This document shows, piece by piece, positions 12,101 to 22,795 of a DNA stretch of 64,000 nucleotides. Numbering within the stretch: the stretch's first letter is position 1; every line of letters begins with the position of its first letter. The notes beneath the pieces are model-generated. The model was not told where the DNA came from and ran no database searches. It saw only the letters and a program-made list of their open reading frames with translations. Origin of the DNA: Numida meleagris. Taxonomy: Eukaryota > Chordata > Aves > Galliformes > Numididae. The stretch is taken from NCBI RefSeq assembly GCF_002078875.1, contig NC_034414.1:31344590-31408589 (forward strand). Reading direction: 5' to 3'. The position numbers and the translations under genes are program-made.

Positions 12101-15100
12101 ACAGAAAGAGTTTTGACTGTTTTCTTTTTATTTTTAGGTGTTTAATGAAATGACAGAACTGCTTTCATCTTACAGAAACTATGATTGTTATCGACGTGCT
12201 TATAATGAGTGCACTAACTTTAAGATCCCAATCCTTGGGGTTCACCTGAAAGACTTGATATCACTTCATGAGGCCATGCCAGACTACTTAGAGGACAAAA
12301 AAATTAACATATGCAAACTGTACTCTCTCTATAACCACATAAATGAGCTCATACAACTCCAGGAAATGCCACTTCCCCTGGAGGCTAATATGGACCTTGT
12401 TCATTTGCTTACGGTAAGTCTATTGGAAGAGAGAAATACTTCAATTTTTAAAATGATTTTCAATTACCTCAAACTGAACTAAGTAGAGAATTATATTAAT
12501 TACAAATACCAGTTGTTGTAAGATTCTACATTTTTTTTCCTTAAGGAAGTCTACAGTAACAGAAGAGGAGAAAAAGTTAGTGATGCTGATATACCAAGCA
12601 GCAAGGGTAGAAATACCACATGAGCAGTATGCTTCCAATTATTTCTATAAAAGAAGATAACATTTATTTCTATTTCATGACAGTAGGATACTTTCTCTCT
12701 GTACTTTCCCTAATGAAGCACTGTGAATTCTCCGCTGAGTGAGCCTAAGTAGGGAGAAATGTAGAAAGCTTCCTTTGCTAGATCATGAAAGCAGAAGATA
12801 TAAGGCTGCCTTGGGTAAAATATATAAACTTGGGAAGTTTATATGGAAGGGCTTACTCAAGAAAGTGTAGGGTTAAACATATCATGTTTCAAGCGAGGTT
12901 TCTTCTGGTACTAGTAAAACTATCTGACATAAAAATCAGTCAAGTATAGTTGTCTTATTATGCTTCTAGTCAGCTTTAGACAGTGCTATCTTAGGAATAA
13001 AACTGATACTACCTAGCACATATGTCACAAAAATAGTTTCAGCTTCTCCTGGTAAATTTAAGTACTATCTCTTGATTAAAATAGAAAATCTACCTTTCCT
13101 GTTTCTAAGTTTTGTTTGGCCCTATCAAACATCTCAGATTGGAAAAGCTATATAGCATGTTTTTACTTTATGGTTACATGTCCTGTTTCAGCAAAATCTG
13201 GTAGATACCATGCTCATGTGCTTGAGATTATTTGTGTTTTTAGGGAGCAATCATGTAAGGTTTTGTGCTTGAGATCTGAAACATGCTACTCAGTACTTCT
13301 CACAGAGCTACATAGTGTTGAATTTCTTTCTGCAAAATGTTTTAAATGCTTTGTCTCAAATGATTAGAAGTCCTTGATCTTTTTCAAAAATATCTTATAA
13401 AAGCGCCTATTACATTCTTGTAGAACTTTGGCCACAATTTCATGTAACTATGTATTACAGGACCTAAAATACTTACTTCCTTTCAAAGCAGGAGTTTCTC
13501 ATCAACTAATATTCCTGGGCACATAATCTTCCTGTTTGCTTGTTGTTTTTTTCCCAACAATCTTTCTCCTTTGCTTTCCTATCAACAGGCAAATCAGTTT
13601 GAAGAAGCACTTGAACACATTAGTCAATAATTCAGAGAAGTATCTTGACATTGGACTAATTTTTGATTGCCAGAAACTACATTAAGATTTCCACAAGAAT
13701 CTAAAATTATTACTTTACTATGCCAATAATTCTTTCAGTTTTTCACAAGAAAGTTGCACATCTAAAATTTGAGTAATGTTATTCAGCTATGGTCTGATGT
13801 GTTATCTGGGTTAAACAGTATATTTTTATTTTTTATTTTACGTGACTGCCACCATCTTGACTGACACGCTTGGAGAACTCAGAATTAAATTTGTTTTGGA
13901 GATGGTATTTCAACATTATACTTTCTTCAAACTTGCCACAAAGCAAGGCTTGTAATGCCTTTGCCTGTGGCTTTCCTATTCAGTCATGTTTCTAAATGTG
14001 AATATTTTCATAGAAATACCCAAAAAGTGCCATGTTACTAGTCTTTAATCTTAACTCGAAATTGTTTCCAGTCAATACACTGTTTTCTATATTATTTTGC
14101 AGGACACATCCATAAACAAAAATATAAATTTGGTAACTTTTTCAAATTCCTTTACTTGTCCTGGTATAATTTTTCTCACTGTGCATAACTGCAGCTGATA
14201 GTTAAATTCTAACTAAATATATACATGTCCATCTTTTATCCTCATCATACACTTCTTAATTCAATGTGGTCTCATGACATATTTAAATAAGAGTTTCCTG
14301 ATAATTAGGGTTGATGCTGAATTTCATTGGAATAGTGCTTAAGCTGCATGATAGACTATCTATATATCATGGGAGTAACAGGTTTTTTCAGGTTACTTAC
14401 TAACACACTGATAGTTATGCCTACAGTCACTTGCAGTGTTAATGTTACAGATTTCCAGGTAATGGCAGCAACAGACTGGAACTTAGAAAACCATCCATTT
14501 CAAATCACTGTCAACACTTGTGCAGCTTGTCTATTTTTTTTCTAAGTGCAAACTTTATATTAAACACTAGTCTACCAAAAAATACTAATGCATGCCAGGA
14601 ACAAGTAAATCAAGTAGTAGTAACTGCTCTGGGATTAAGCTTATGTTCTGTTTATTTTCAGCTGTCCCTTGATCTGTACTACACAGAAGATGAAATTTAT
14701 GAGCTTTCATATGCACGAGAGCCAAGAAGTCACCGAGCCGCTGTAAGGACAAGATTCTTAACAAAATAACTTTTTATGAATAATGCAACTTTTATCCCTT
14801 GCATTCATCTCATTTTATTTTGTGCAAAACTCAAAACACTTCATAGACTGAGCAAAATCCACTAAAGCATAAATAGTTTGGTGGATGATGAAGCATAGAG
14901 GAGAGTGTATGTGAGACTTGACACCATATCAGGTTTCCAAACAGAAACACAAATGCAGTTACTTGTATAGAGACATCAGGCTCCATCTTGACAATTGATA
15001 CTAGTTCTTTTAAGTTAAGAACTCGTAAGCGATTCAAATGATCAAACTCATGAGTGTTATATTGCAGTTTTTGTTCCTGTTTTGGAAAAGATCATGAGTT

Positions 15101-18100
15101 TATAGGGCAGACAGTGAATTGTGACAGTTTAAGAAAAGACTGCTGTTTTGGACAGTTCAGGGAAGTGCTTTATCTGAACTATGACAAAATCATCAAAAAT
15201 ATGACGTTGTGTCAAACAGGCTGTGTCTGCAGTCCTGTATTTCAGAGTCCATTGTCACAGTTGAAAGAAATATAATACCAAAAATATTTTAGTGTGGTAC
15301 TAATAAAGTTCCATTCGATTTATTGTAGCCTTTGACACCTTCCAGACCACCAGTAGTTGCAGACTGGGCCTCAGGAGTAGCCCCAAAACCTGATCCAAAA
15401 ACCGTCAGCAAACACGTTCAGAGGATGGTGGATGTAAGTATGGTTGGACCATTTACCTTACATATCAGTTGTAGTCTCAATTGCTAGGTGCAAAAAGATA
15501 CATTCAAGACTGTGCTGAGTTTGTTAGCACGTCTGTCCACACAAAATGGATATTTCTGCTACCTTTAAACAGCATTAGCAGTGAGGCATGAGAGGAAATT
15601 CCTCAAATGTCTAAGAAGCCAGTCAGGAATGTGGAAGTTCATTTGTATGCTTCCAGAGTCATTCTTTCAAGCAGCCAGGGATTCCCTCTCCAGCAGGGTC
15701 TTCAATGTCATGTTACTGGTGGAATCTGAAAGCAGACCTCTCAACAGTCTTTTTACTAGCAGCCATTGCTTTTTCTCTCATTTTTATTGGTGACTGATTT
15801 CAAAACAGAAAGATGGAGAGAGGTAAAGAGTTTCTTTACATTCCTGCATCATTGCTTTTTCTTCTAAACAATTCTAATATTGCTTGTTATCCCTTGATAA
15901 ATACATACTTTTTTGGAGTGCATTTCTAAATTTGTCCTATATATGCTCCTTGCTCTAGGGCCAACAGAATCAGTGATGTCATTCCACAAGTGGAAATAAG
16001 TCTTCATACAACCGATTCTCACATAACGTTAACCTGATCAAATAAGCCAGGCAGCTGCACGGGTTTGACTAGAGATCATCACTGAAAGTATCAGTACAAG
16101 TTGTGTATGTAGGTCTCAGTGATGATCTTGAAGAGAAACTACGAGGTGTGCTCTGAAAGTAATGCCTGATATTTTATTATGTTGGCCCATGACATCAGAG
16201 GTGGATGCTGGTGGTATGGCAGTAGAAGTTGAACCTTCCGCCAACATTCCATCACATTTTGTTGCCAGGTGACAGATGGCAGCAGAGGGCCAGTCTGACA
16301 AAATGGCATCCAACATGGAAGCGTGTATGAAGCAGGGGTGTATCACTCTTTTTCCCCATGCAGAAAAAAATGGCACCCATTGACATTCATTGACACTTGC
16401 CAAACGTTTATGCAGACCAAATGGGATGTGAGCACAGTGAGATGGTGGGTGGAGTGTTTCAGCAGTGGTACTGTCATAGCACCTGCGAAACAGTGGGTCG
16501 GCTCTGCTGGTGCAGATTTTTACGAGCGTGGCAAGCAGGCTCTTGTTCACTGCTGGTGAAAATGCATAGCTAATGGTGGTGACCAAGTTTAAAAATAGTG
16601 TTTTGTACCTGAGAATTTGTTCTATCAAATAGTGTTATTGTGCTCTTTCTATCTGTTGTAGTTTCCATGGAAATAAATAGGAAGCATTACTTTTGGTGTA
16701 ATGTAAATAAGAGCTAGCCTTGTGTAGTGAAACATTCAGTCATGTCTATGTTGACTTATCTGCATTTTCCTAAAAATCAAGAAATTATAATGCTTCTTTA
16801 GACTCAAGCAAAAGAAAAAAAGTAATTATAAAAACTCTTGTACTGTTTAATAGACATTGAGGGATGGTGGGAGAGGAATCCTCTAAATATCGTGGACAGT
16901 TTCTGAAGTGGCAATTTAATAGCTTCTATCCTTGTTATAAACTATTCTATTATTATCTTATACAGTCTGTCTTCAAAAATTATGACCATGATCAGGATGG
17001 TTACATTTCTCAAGAGGAATTTGAAAAGATAGCAGCCAGTTTTCCGTTCTCATTTTGTGTAATGGCTAAGGACTCGTGAGTATTCATAAATCTCTTTTCA
17101 CCCAGTTCTGCTTATCAACTTTGGCTTCTTTGTTTTGTTTTCTCTTCTTCTATCACTAGGATCACAAAATCATCCTCTTCACTAGCAAAGGGAATTGAAA
17201 ACATAACTGACAAAAGCATCTTTTAAATGGTTTGTGAATGAGCGTACAGCAATGGTAACCAGGTTGATGTAGCAGGAAGAACAAAGATGAAAGAAAATAT
17301 TTTTTGAGTGACACTGAGTATATACCACTGAATAACTTTCCAAAAATGAACCTGCCTCTCAAAAACAGAGGATTGGCAAATGTATATTTTGGCAAAATTA
17401 AGAACATTCTTCTTAACACCTTAAAAAGTGGAAAAATAAAACTGATAATTTAGAGGTTTTCTACGAAATACTTCTGAAGTTGCATCTTATGCGCAGATTA
17501 TTCATTTATCCTTACAGGCTGCAATTATAATGTGCAGAGAAGCTTCTGTAAACTTTGGGAGCAGTTGACAAAAATTGCTGATATCACTGTAGGTTTTGGT
17601 CAATTGAGGTATTGCCATTATAAATTGTGAAGAAAAAGTATGTTTAATTCTTACGTTTTTAAGAAAACGGATGCTTCACAAACAACTTTTCTTGTTTATT
17701 TTCAGGGAAGGTCTGATTAGCAGGGATGAAATAACCGCTTACTTTATGAGGGCTAGCTCGATCTATTCCAAATTAGGACTTGGCTTTTCTCACAACTTTC
17801 AAGAGACCACTTATTTAAGACCTACTTTCTGCGACAACTGTGCTGGATTTGTAAGCTCTCCATTTTTATTCTTTTTATTTTTTTTTTAATTGAAGGTAAA
17901 TTACGTTACTATTGTCTGGAAAAATGCCTGTTTTTATATCATAATTACCTCATGTGACATACAAAAATTTACCTATATAAGACACCAGTGAAACTACAAA
18001 GAAAACCAGACCGCTGCCCATGTAGCTATGTAATGTACCCTTTATACATACCCCTCCTGGTAGTATTATCTGCTTAAGCATGGCTCCTTTCTTGTGGTGT

Positions 18101-21100
18101 TCAGCTATGTTACTTAGGTAAGACTTCCAAATCCAGAGGCTTCCACTCCACTGAGCTGTTAGAAGTTGCACAGTTAGAGAGCATCCAAAGGAGGGCTATG
18201 AAGAAGCTGAAGTGTCTGGAGGACAACAGATAATGTGGAATGCCTGAGGCCCCTTGGTTTATTCAGCTCAGAGCAGAGGAGGCTGAGGGGAACCCTCGTG
18301 GCAGCCTACAGCTCCTCACAGGGGGGCAGAGGGGCAGCACTGATCTCTGCTCTGTGTTGACAGAGACGACCCGAGGGAATGGCATGAAGCCGTTCTCCAC
18401 CACTGGGTGCTTGGGCACTGGAACAGACTCCCCATTTGGACAATGTTGTCAGAAATATGGTTTGAATTGTGGGTAGTCCTATACGGAGCAAGGACTTGGA
18501 CTCAGTGATCCTTGTGAGTCCCTTCCAACTCAAGATATTCTATCATTTTATAAACTCATGTCTGGTACAGATGTGACATGATTCCCACCTAGCACAGGAA
18601 GATTTAGTAAAACTGACTCCTACTGCTCCTCAGCTTAGCTGGGATCAAACAAGAGTGCTGATCTGCAATTCTCCATCTATTCTAGTTCCACAGCTTTACT
18701 GGGGGCTGTCAGATCTGATGTATTCATTAGAGACTAGGTCAAGCTATTTTGTTTGTGATTAAGGAACATACATATAGGTATTGTTTGCTAAACAGAATAT
18801 TTATGCTAAAGAAGTAGATGGTTCATATTTCAATTTTACCATTAAAAGGACAGAAAAACAAAGTACTCTGCCGATGCTCAGATTTCAGAATGGAGTGGAG
18901 CTTTTAGTGGATTTGTATATCTGAAGGTATCAGACATGTGCAGAAATAAATACTCTTTCTGTTTGTCTGAATTTCAGCTATGGGGAGTAATTAAACAAGG
19001 ATACAGATGCAAGGGTAAGAATCTTTATCTTTTGTTAAATTTAATCTATAATTAATCATGAATGACCAAAAAAAAAACAAAAAAACAACCCTGATCATTC
19101 CAAGATCCATTGCTGTGGACCTATTTAATCTGTCTCCTCAAGGAGGAGAAGGCTGATATAAAAATGACAGAAAGACGCTCCAAAAGAAATGCAAGGCTGA
19201 AGGAACTGTTCTACCCTTTGCAAATCTTCACTGAATCCAGAGGGTTGAGGAACAGACCTTTCTATTCTGATGAATGAGAACATCAGCTCTCTGTGGCAGC
19301 TGTATACCAGACTCAAATATTTTGCAGGGTTTTACACCTCATGCAGGTATCTGCTTTCTCTGCAACTCTACAGTCAGAATTCTGTTGCAACCAAATGTTG
19401 CTACTTGGTATTTTCGTAACAAAAAGGTGTTTGAGGTGTATATAGCAAAGTGATACAGTTGATTTGTTAATTAGCATACATTGTTTAAGGTAATGCATGT
19501 AGAGATAGATGACAAACATTTCCCTGCTTCTTGGGCAAGAAACTCAGTGTGAGAGTTGATCTCAAATACTACCACAGAGACACTGAATTGTGTAAACTTT
19601 ATTTTGTTCACAGACTGTGGAATGAATTGTCACAAGCAATGCAAAGACCTGATTGTGATAGAGTGCAAGAGAAGACACAAAACTTCTGTTGCAGACAGCA
19701 GCCCAACATCTGCTCTTGCTTCAAGCCTCTGCACAGTAGCAGTTAAAGAGCAATACCATGGTGAGGAAAGGTCACACTGAAAGGATCAAAAGATCCAGAC
19801 AATTTTTATGTTGTCTCTTTTGTTTTAAAGACAAGTTGTACAGCATTGTTTTGAGTTTTGTTAGTTACAGAGTTTTATTAACCTACTAACTATAACTAGG
19901 TATTCTAGTTCAAGTCTTGGGTTAATAAAGACTTTCTTTCTGGGAGATCTCTCCTCACGCTAAACAATGTAAGGTGCACAAATTCCACAAGTACTGGGTA
20001 AATCTTCAGCCAGATTCTCATGAGAAGTTAAATGCCATGAAATGAAGAGCTGCCAGGTTCCCTTAACTCTCCCATCTTGTAACAAGCAGGTCTTGGTATG
20101 GTTGTTTTTACCACCATTGTTGCATTAAGGAAATGCTGTACTGTTACAATTCTAAAATTTCAGTGTGGAATTTGTAAAGTCAGTTTACTTACGTATCTGT
20201 GTGGTAGGAATCTACAACTCTTCTTGACTCAATTTACCATATATATTCTATAGGACAAGAAGATGGACCATTCACATTTCCAAATGGAGTAGCAGAACAC
20301 AATGAAGACAGCAAGGATCGAACTATTATGCTCATGGATTCCTCAGCTCAGAAAATCTCAGTGAGACTGAAACCAGCTGTGGTTCATAAAGGTATACAGA
20401 CAGATTCTGTACTGCTGGCTGGTGATGCACCTCATAGGTCAATGGAGAAGAAAGAGAAAAGGATACTAGAAAATCCTTATCTCCAGCCCATCCCACCATC
20501 CCCACGTCCAAGCCCATTACTAAGCCGTAAAAAAGCATATGTTAAATGGGAAAACAAGGACTCCAGCCAGAAAATGAAGGAGGAGCATAGCGAGCATCAC
20601 AGCTATAAACCCTCATACCAGGAACTTGAGCAGGTATGTACATAATGGAATAAATTTGGCTTTATATACCAGTAATGAAAAGTGGCCAGAGTGTGAGGAT
20701 GTGGCAGGGTGGGAAGATGTCATTCTGTCACTGTTCTCAAGTATAATTAATTGCCATGAGGGATATAATGAATTCTTAGCCACTTTACCTCCAGAAATGC
20801 TTCATTTCAAATAGAAATTTAAGTAGCAGTATAAGGCTTAGGGAATATGTTTTGAAGATTTTTTTTAGGATTATATTGATTCATGTCATCCTTACAAGTG
20901 ACAAGCAAGTCTGTGACCATAGTCCAATTGCTCAGGATAAGATGTTACTCCATAAAACAAGTTATTTTTAAGGAATGGTCTTCCATGCATGTAATGCAAG
21001 ACTGGGAACATTAGCATTTTAACATGTTTGAAAGGATTCCATTTATGTAAGGCATTATGTTGAAACCAGATAAACACTTCCTTAACAAAAATATTTGTAG

Positions 21101-22795
21101 CTAAAGAACATCTGACTTCTAATACAAATTTAAAACAGCACTGTGGAGAATGCAGAAGAAAAAAAACGTTCAGGGAGATGCACATAAGCTAAATAAAGAA
21201 TTGTAAATCTCACAGTTTTAACATTTTTAAAGTTAAAAATAAACAATTTTTACCTGAAGATCTCAGTCTACTTTAGAAACAACTATTCTAGATAACGCAT
21301 GGAGTAGTTGCCTATATTCCTTTCCTCATAGGTTACAATGCTGATATATCAGCTCTGTGCACAAGCTTTAAACTTTCTACAACATAATGTCTTCTGTTAC
21401 GCACTACCTGTCTTGATTCCTCCTATATAATCAAGCAATGTAGAGATATGTACTAAATCAGTCTAGAACAACTTGATTGAAACTCCTTATTTGGCTTGAA
21501 ATAACAAGCAACAGGAATATAGCAATGCTTCTAAAAGGAAGAGCTTTGAGAAGATAGTAAGATGCCATACTTCTTCTAAGAAAGATTTTGCATAACTTAA
21601 ATTCTAAGAGCCATATAAATACTTATAGATTTGCATATTTTTAAAGGAAATCAGAGCAAAACAGGGTGAAATTATCGTACCTCCATCAAGTTTCCCGCTG
21701 GTTTTCATCTACTTGAAATTTGGATTTTCAGTCATGTCAAAATTCCAGGCCAGTAAGATCAATAAGTAGTGACTTACTGAATATGAAAAGCAACAAAGCT
21801 ATGTCTTGACACCTATCTGATGTTTGTATTCCTGGTTACTTAATTACTCATGGCGTGGCCTCATTTTGGATTAATACGCTGTAAAAGTATGTTTGCCCTA
21901 ATCCAACTGTTGTGAATACTTTAAACAGCCTCCATAAAATTTTAGCAGGACACATCTTAAAAGAAACAATGAAACTGACATTTTTCTCCTAGGACCCGGA
22001 CCACTATCTTCATATATTCGGAACACTATTTTCATTTAATCCTATCTTGCATTTAAAATACCTCACTAGATATTTCTGTAGCTCAGGTTCAGAATAGTCT
22101 ATTTATTTTATTTGCCCTTAAAATTCACAGTCTGCATTTTTCATTTTTGTATTCACACAGCATGTGTGATCTGTATATATTTTTTTTTTTTTACTGATAC
22201 AGCATTTAGCAGACAGTCCCTAAAGCACTAATCTGTGCCATTCTGTAAGCAAACAAAATGATGGTCACATTCCCAGTGAGTTTTCTGGACTCATTCCAGC
22301 CTTAGAGACAGATAATAGGGAAACTATAAGTAGTTCTTATGCTAAGATCGAATTATTTTCAGTGTATAGTCCCTACATTTTATCTTCCAGCATTTTGGTT
22401 TTGAAAATAATCTATGCAGATAAATATCTAGGCCTGTTGCCCTCTCCACTCCTCCACCCTGCCCCCCAGAAAAAACAAAACAAAAAAGTCATTTTCGCAG
22501 CCCTGAATTTCTTTGGGAAATACTCATATAACTTACTAGTTCCCTACTGCTAAGAGCTACACCAACTTTTGCTTACGCCAGTCAACCTATATGCACAACC
22601 AGACAGTCCTGAAACAAATGTAAAATCACATACCATTCTCTATTTCTTTTGCTTCCTTAGGAAAGAAATATTCTAAAGGCAGACAATGAAGGTTTAAAGA
22701 TGCAACTGGAACAAGCACATAAAACAATTGAATCTCTTACAATTCAGAGAAGAAATCATGTAATTGACAATCTGCAACACAAAGACTGCTCCTAG
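3014..22795 (+). CDS. RASGRP1: RASGRP1, Ras guanyl-releasing protein 1 (14 exons, 5' end off window)
   Basis: Joining 14 exons gives a protein collinear with mammalian RASGRP1. The order is the end of REM, the CDC25-type RasGEF domain (motifs [40 protein letters not shown]), a linker, EF-hand 1 (loop [12 protein letters not shown]), a weakened EF-hand 2, a C1 domain with full H/C spacing, a basic Ser-rich region and a C-terminal coiled coil ending KDCS. In the known family this protein loads Ras with GTP at membranes after diacylglycerol and calcium signals, mainly in T and B cells. RASGRP1 is preferred over RASGRP3 because the EF, C1 and tail sequences match RASGRP1 and the neighbour is FAM98B. 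All junctions after the first exon keep frame with GT/AG borders. Coding exons before 3014 are outside the window. The first visible exon has a stop problem, described in its own entry. Confidence 0.95.
5023..5154 (+). CDS. RASGRP1: RASGRP1 exon: end of REM, YWITEFW segment
   Basis: The acceptor is TATAATAG|G and the donor is AAAT|GTGAGT. It reads [20 protein letters not shown], then a stretch ending [13 protein letters not shown], nearly identical to mammalian RASGRP1. It starts in phase 2 and ends two bases into the Ile codon completed by the next exon. It closes the REM domain and begins the REM-CDC25 linker. Confidence 0.93.
6148..6301 (+). CDS. RASGRP1: RASGRP1 exon: REM-CDC25 linker and start of RasGEF domain
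   Basis: The acceptor is CTCTAAAAG|A, chosen because AT from the previous exon plus A gives Ile and the read continues [13 protein letters not shown] as in the family ([13 protein letters not shown]). It runs through [20 protein letters not shown] and [13 protein letters not shown] to the donor A|GTAAGT. The [11 protein letters not shown] motif opens the CDC25 catalytic domain. Confidence 0.93.
9156..9183 (+). repeat. T28 homopolymer at splice acceptor
   Basis: Twenty-eight uninterrupted T sit directly before GAG|TTC of the exon at 9187 and serve as its pyrimidine tract. Length is likely polymorphic and error-prone in assembly. Confidence 0.9.
9187..9360 (+). CDS. RASGRP1: RASGRP1 exon: CDC25 catalytic domain
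   Basis: The acceptor is TTTGAG|TTC, directly after a 28-base T run. It reads [20 protein letters not shown], then [19 protein letters not shown] and [19 protein letters not shown], almost identical to mammalian RASGRP1. It ends at CACAG|GTCAGT in phase 0. These helices form part of the Ras-binding core of the exchange domain. Confidence 0.94.
9640..9862 (-). mobile_element. LTR-like interspersed repeat, copy 1 (family unidentified)
   Basis: About 220 bases clearly match 52190-52411 in the same orientation. Shared blocks on the + strand are AACCCTTAAA/AGCCCTTAAA, TCCACCCCTTCTGGTCA, and GGTGCTCAATCACT followed by GGTTCAAGC/AGTTCAGCC. On the - strand the order is a GC-richer part, a TTTAAG TATA-like box, then a GTAAG splice-donor-like site. 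That layout suggests a solo LTR or the leader of an avian retroelement. The name is not known to me. It lies in the RASGRP1 intron 9361-10404. Confidence 0.6.
10405..10521 (+). CDS. RASGRP1: RASGRP1 exon: CDC25 core ([11 protein letters not shown])
   Basis: The acceptor is CAACACAG|AAG. It reads [20 protein letters not shown], then [19 protein letters not shown]. The FNT.MA..GGL...SI.RL signature is diagnostic of CDC25 Ras exchange factors. The donor is unusual for this gene: AAG|GTTGGT lacks the usual purine at +3, though the phase-0 join to the next exon (VFNEMTEL) is exact. Confidence 0.92.
10522..12137 (+). other. RASGRP1 intron with short palindrome
   Basis: Noncoding. It includes a TTG-rich stretch near 11282-11303 and a perfect inverted repeat at 11321-11346. 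Nothing else was recognised. Confidence 0.6.
11321..11346. repeat. Perfect 12-bp-arm inverted repeat
   Basis: ATGAGGAGTGCA is followed after two bases (CA) by its exact reverse complement TGCACTCCTCAT. It sits in a RASGRP1 intron and could form a small hairpin or cruciform. Function unknown. Confidence 0.9.
12138..12413 (+). CDS. RASGRP1: RASGRP1 exon: CDC25 core and helical hairpin ([10 protein letters not shown])
   Basis: The acceptor is TTTTTAG|GTG. It reads [20 protein letters not shown], then [20 protein letters not shown], and ends [11 protein letters not shown] at the donor ACG|GTAAGT, phase 0. The [10 protein letters not shown] block is highly conserved across RasGEFs. At 276 bases it is one of the largest exons of the gene. 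Confidence 0.95.
12414..14661 (+). other. RASGRP1 intron with candidate cryptic exon
   Basis: Long intron without a recognised repeat. A strong pyrimidine tract and CAACAG acceptor at 13589 precede a short in-phase open stretch reading [13 protein letters not shown] and then TAA (about 13590-13630). It could be an alternative or poison exon; no expression evidence is available here. Confidence 0.4.
14662..14742 (+). CDS. RASGRP1: RASGRP1 exon: end of CDC25 domain
   Basis: The acceptor is TATTTTCAG|CTG and the donor GCT|GTAAGG, both phase 0. It reads [20 protein letters not shown], then PRSHRAA. This matches the C-terminal helix of the RasGEF domain of RASGRP1 and the beginning of the proline-rich linker. 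Confidence 0.93.
15329..15433 (+). CDS. RASGRP1: RASGRP1 exon: linker between CDC25 and EF-hands
   Basis: The acceptor is TTGTAG|CCT and the donor GAT|GTAAGT. It reads [20 protein letters not shown], then [15 protein letters not shown], matching the family linker (PLTPSKPPVVVDWASGV). In RASGRP1 structures this linker occupies part of the Ras-binding groove and takes part in autoinhibition, a family property that is not visible in sequence alone. Confidence 0.93.
15434..16965 (+). other. RASGRP1 intron containing a mariner element
   Basis: The intron between the linker exon and the EF-hand exon. About a third is a Galluhop-like element (16140-16705). The rest is unremarkable. Confidence 0.6.
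16140..16705 (+). mobile_element. Deleted mariner (Galluhop-like) DNA transposon
   Basis: The left end TA-CGAGGTGTGCTCTGAAAG continues AGTAATGC. The right end read in reverse gives TACATTACACCAAAAGTAAT followed by GC, so the ends form imperfect inverted repeats sharing AAAGTAATGC, with TA at both borders as mariner elements leave. Inside, the + strand keeps a fragment reading [20 protein letters not shown], then [12 protein letters not shown], which looks like the N-terminal helix-turn-helix part of a mariner transposase. At about 565 bases it lacks the catalytic domain, so it is non-autonomous. Resemblance to chicken Galluhop is from memory of the family, not an alignment. Confidence 0.7.
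16966..17075 (+). CDS. RASGRP1: RASGRP1 exon: EF-hand 1 and start of EF-hand 2
   Basis: The acceptor is CTTATACAG|TCT and the donor is TC|GTGAGT. It reads [20 protein letters not shown], then [17 protein letters not shown]. The first EF loop ([12 protein letters not shown]) keeps all calcium ligands. The second loop begins AKDS where the family has DKDR, so its first ligand position is Ala instead of Asp. Confidence 0.94.
17706..17850 (+). CDS. RASGRP1: RASGRP1 exon: EF-hand 2 remainder and start of C1 domain
   Basis: The acceptor is TTTTCAG|G, whose G completes the Ser codon split over the intron. It reads [20 protein letters not shown], then [20 protein letters not shown] and FCDNCAGF at the donor TTT|GTAAGC. 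The C1 domain starts at HNFQ, with H-X12-C-X2-C visible. Confidence 0.94.
17851..18977 (+). other. RASGRP1 intron with CR1 insertion
   Basis: The intron inside the C1-coding region. About 400 of its bases are a CR1 fragment (18150-18555). Confidence 0.6.
18150..18555 (+). mobile_element. CR1 LINE 3' fragment
   Basis: It contains CR1 landmarks in + orientation: GAGCATCCAAAGGAGGGC, AGCAGAGGAGGCTGAGGGGA, CCTCGTGGCAGCCTACAGCT and CCTTCCAACTCAAGATATTC with a degraded ATTCTATCATT terminus. It is 5'-truncated like most CR1 copies, and the frame is broken. Confidence 0.88.
18978..19014 (+). CDS. RASGRP1: RASGRP1 micro-exon inside the C1 domain
   Basis: This exon is only 37 bases. The acceptor is ATTTCAG|CTA and the donor G|GTAAGA. 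It encodes [12 protein letters not shown], which continues CAGF of the previous exon and supplies the conserved KQGY.C core of the C1 domain. It ends one base into the Asp codon completed by the next exon ([10 protein letters not shown]). Confidence 0.93.
19614..19760 (+). CDS. RASGRP1: RASGRP1 exon: C1 domain end and Ser-rich linker
   Basis: The acceptor is TTCACAG|AC and the donor CATG|GTGAGG. It reads [20 protein letters not shown], then [16 protein letters not shown] and onward to EQYHG. The Cys and His residues complete the zinc-binding set of a typical diacylglycerol-responsive C1 domain. The Ser/Thr/Ala-rich remainder is poorly conserved linker. Confidence 0.93.
20254..20633 (+). CDS. 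RASGRP1: RASGRP1 exon: C-terminal tail
   Basis: The acceptor is TCTATAG|GA and the donor CAG|GTATGT. It reads [20 protein letters not shown], then [20 protein letters not shown], a basic Pro/Ser-rich segment ([20 protein letters not shown]) and YQELEQ. It matches the RASGRP1 tail, which precedes the coiled-coil dimerisation helix. At 380 bases it is the largest visible exon. Confidence 0.94.
22661..22795 (+). CDS. RASGRP1: RASGRP1 terminal coding exon (coiled coil and stop)
   Basis: The acceptor is GCTTCCTTAG|GAA. It reads [20 protein letters not shown], then [17 protein letters not shown], and ends KDCS followed by TAG at 22793-22795. The heptad pattern of Leu, Ile and Met fits the C-terminal leucine-zipper-like helix that mediates dimerisation in RASGRP1. 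The DCS ending matches the mammalian protein. Confidence 0.94.
   Translation, partial: ERNILKADNEGLKMQLEQAHKTIESLTIQRRNHVIDNLQHKDCS

Larger units (their letters stand above)
19015..22660 (+). other. RASGRP1 introns 19015-19613, 19761-20253, 20634-22660
   Basis: AT-rich introns flanking the last exons. No gene, RNA gene or named repeat recognised. Confidence 0.55.

Noticed and set aside
16116..16628. 170-codon - strand frame
   Set aside because: Antisense shadow across the mariner element, with no domain similarity.
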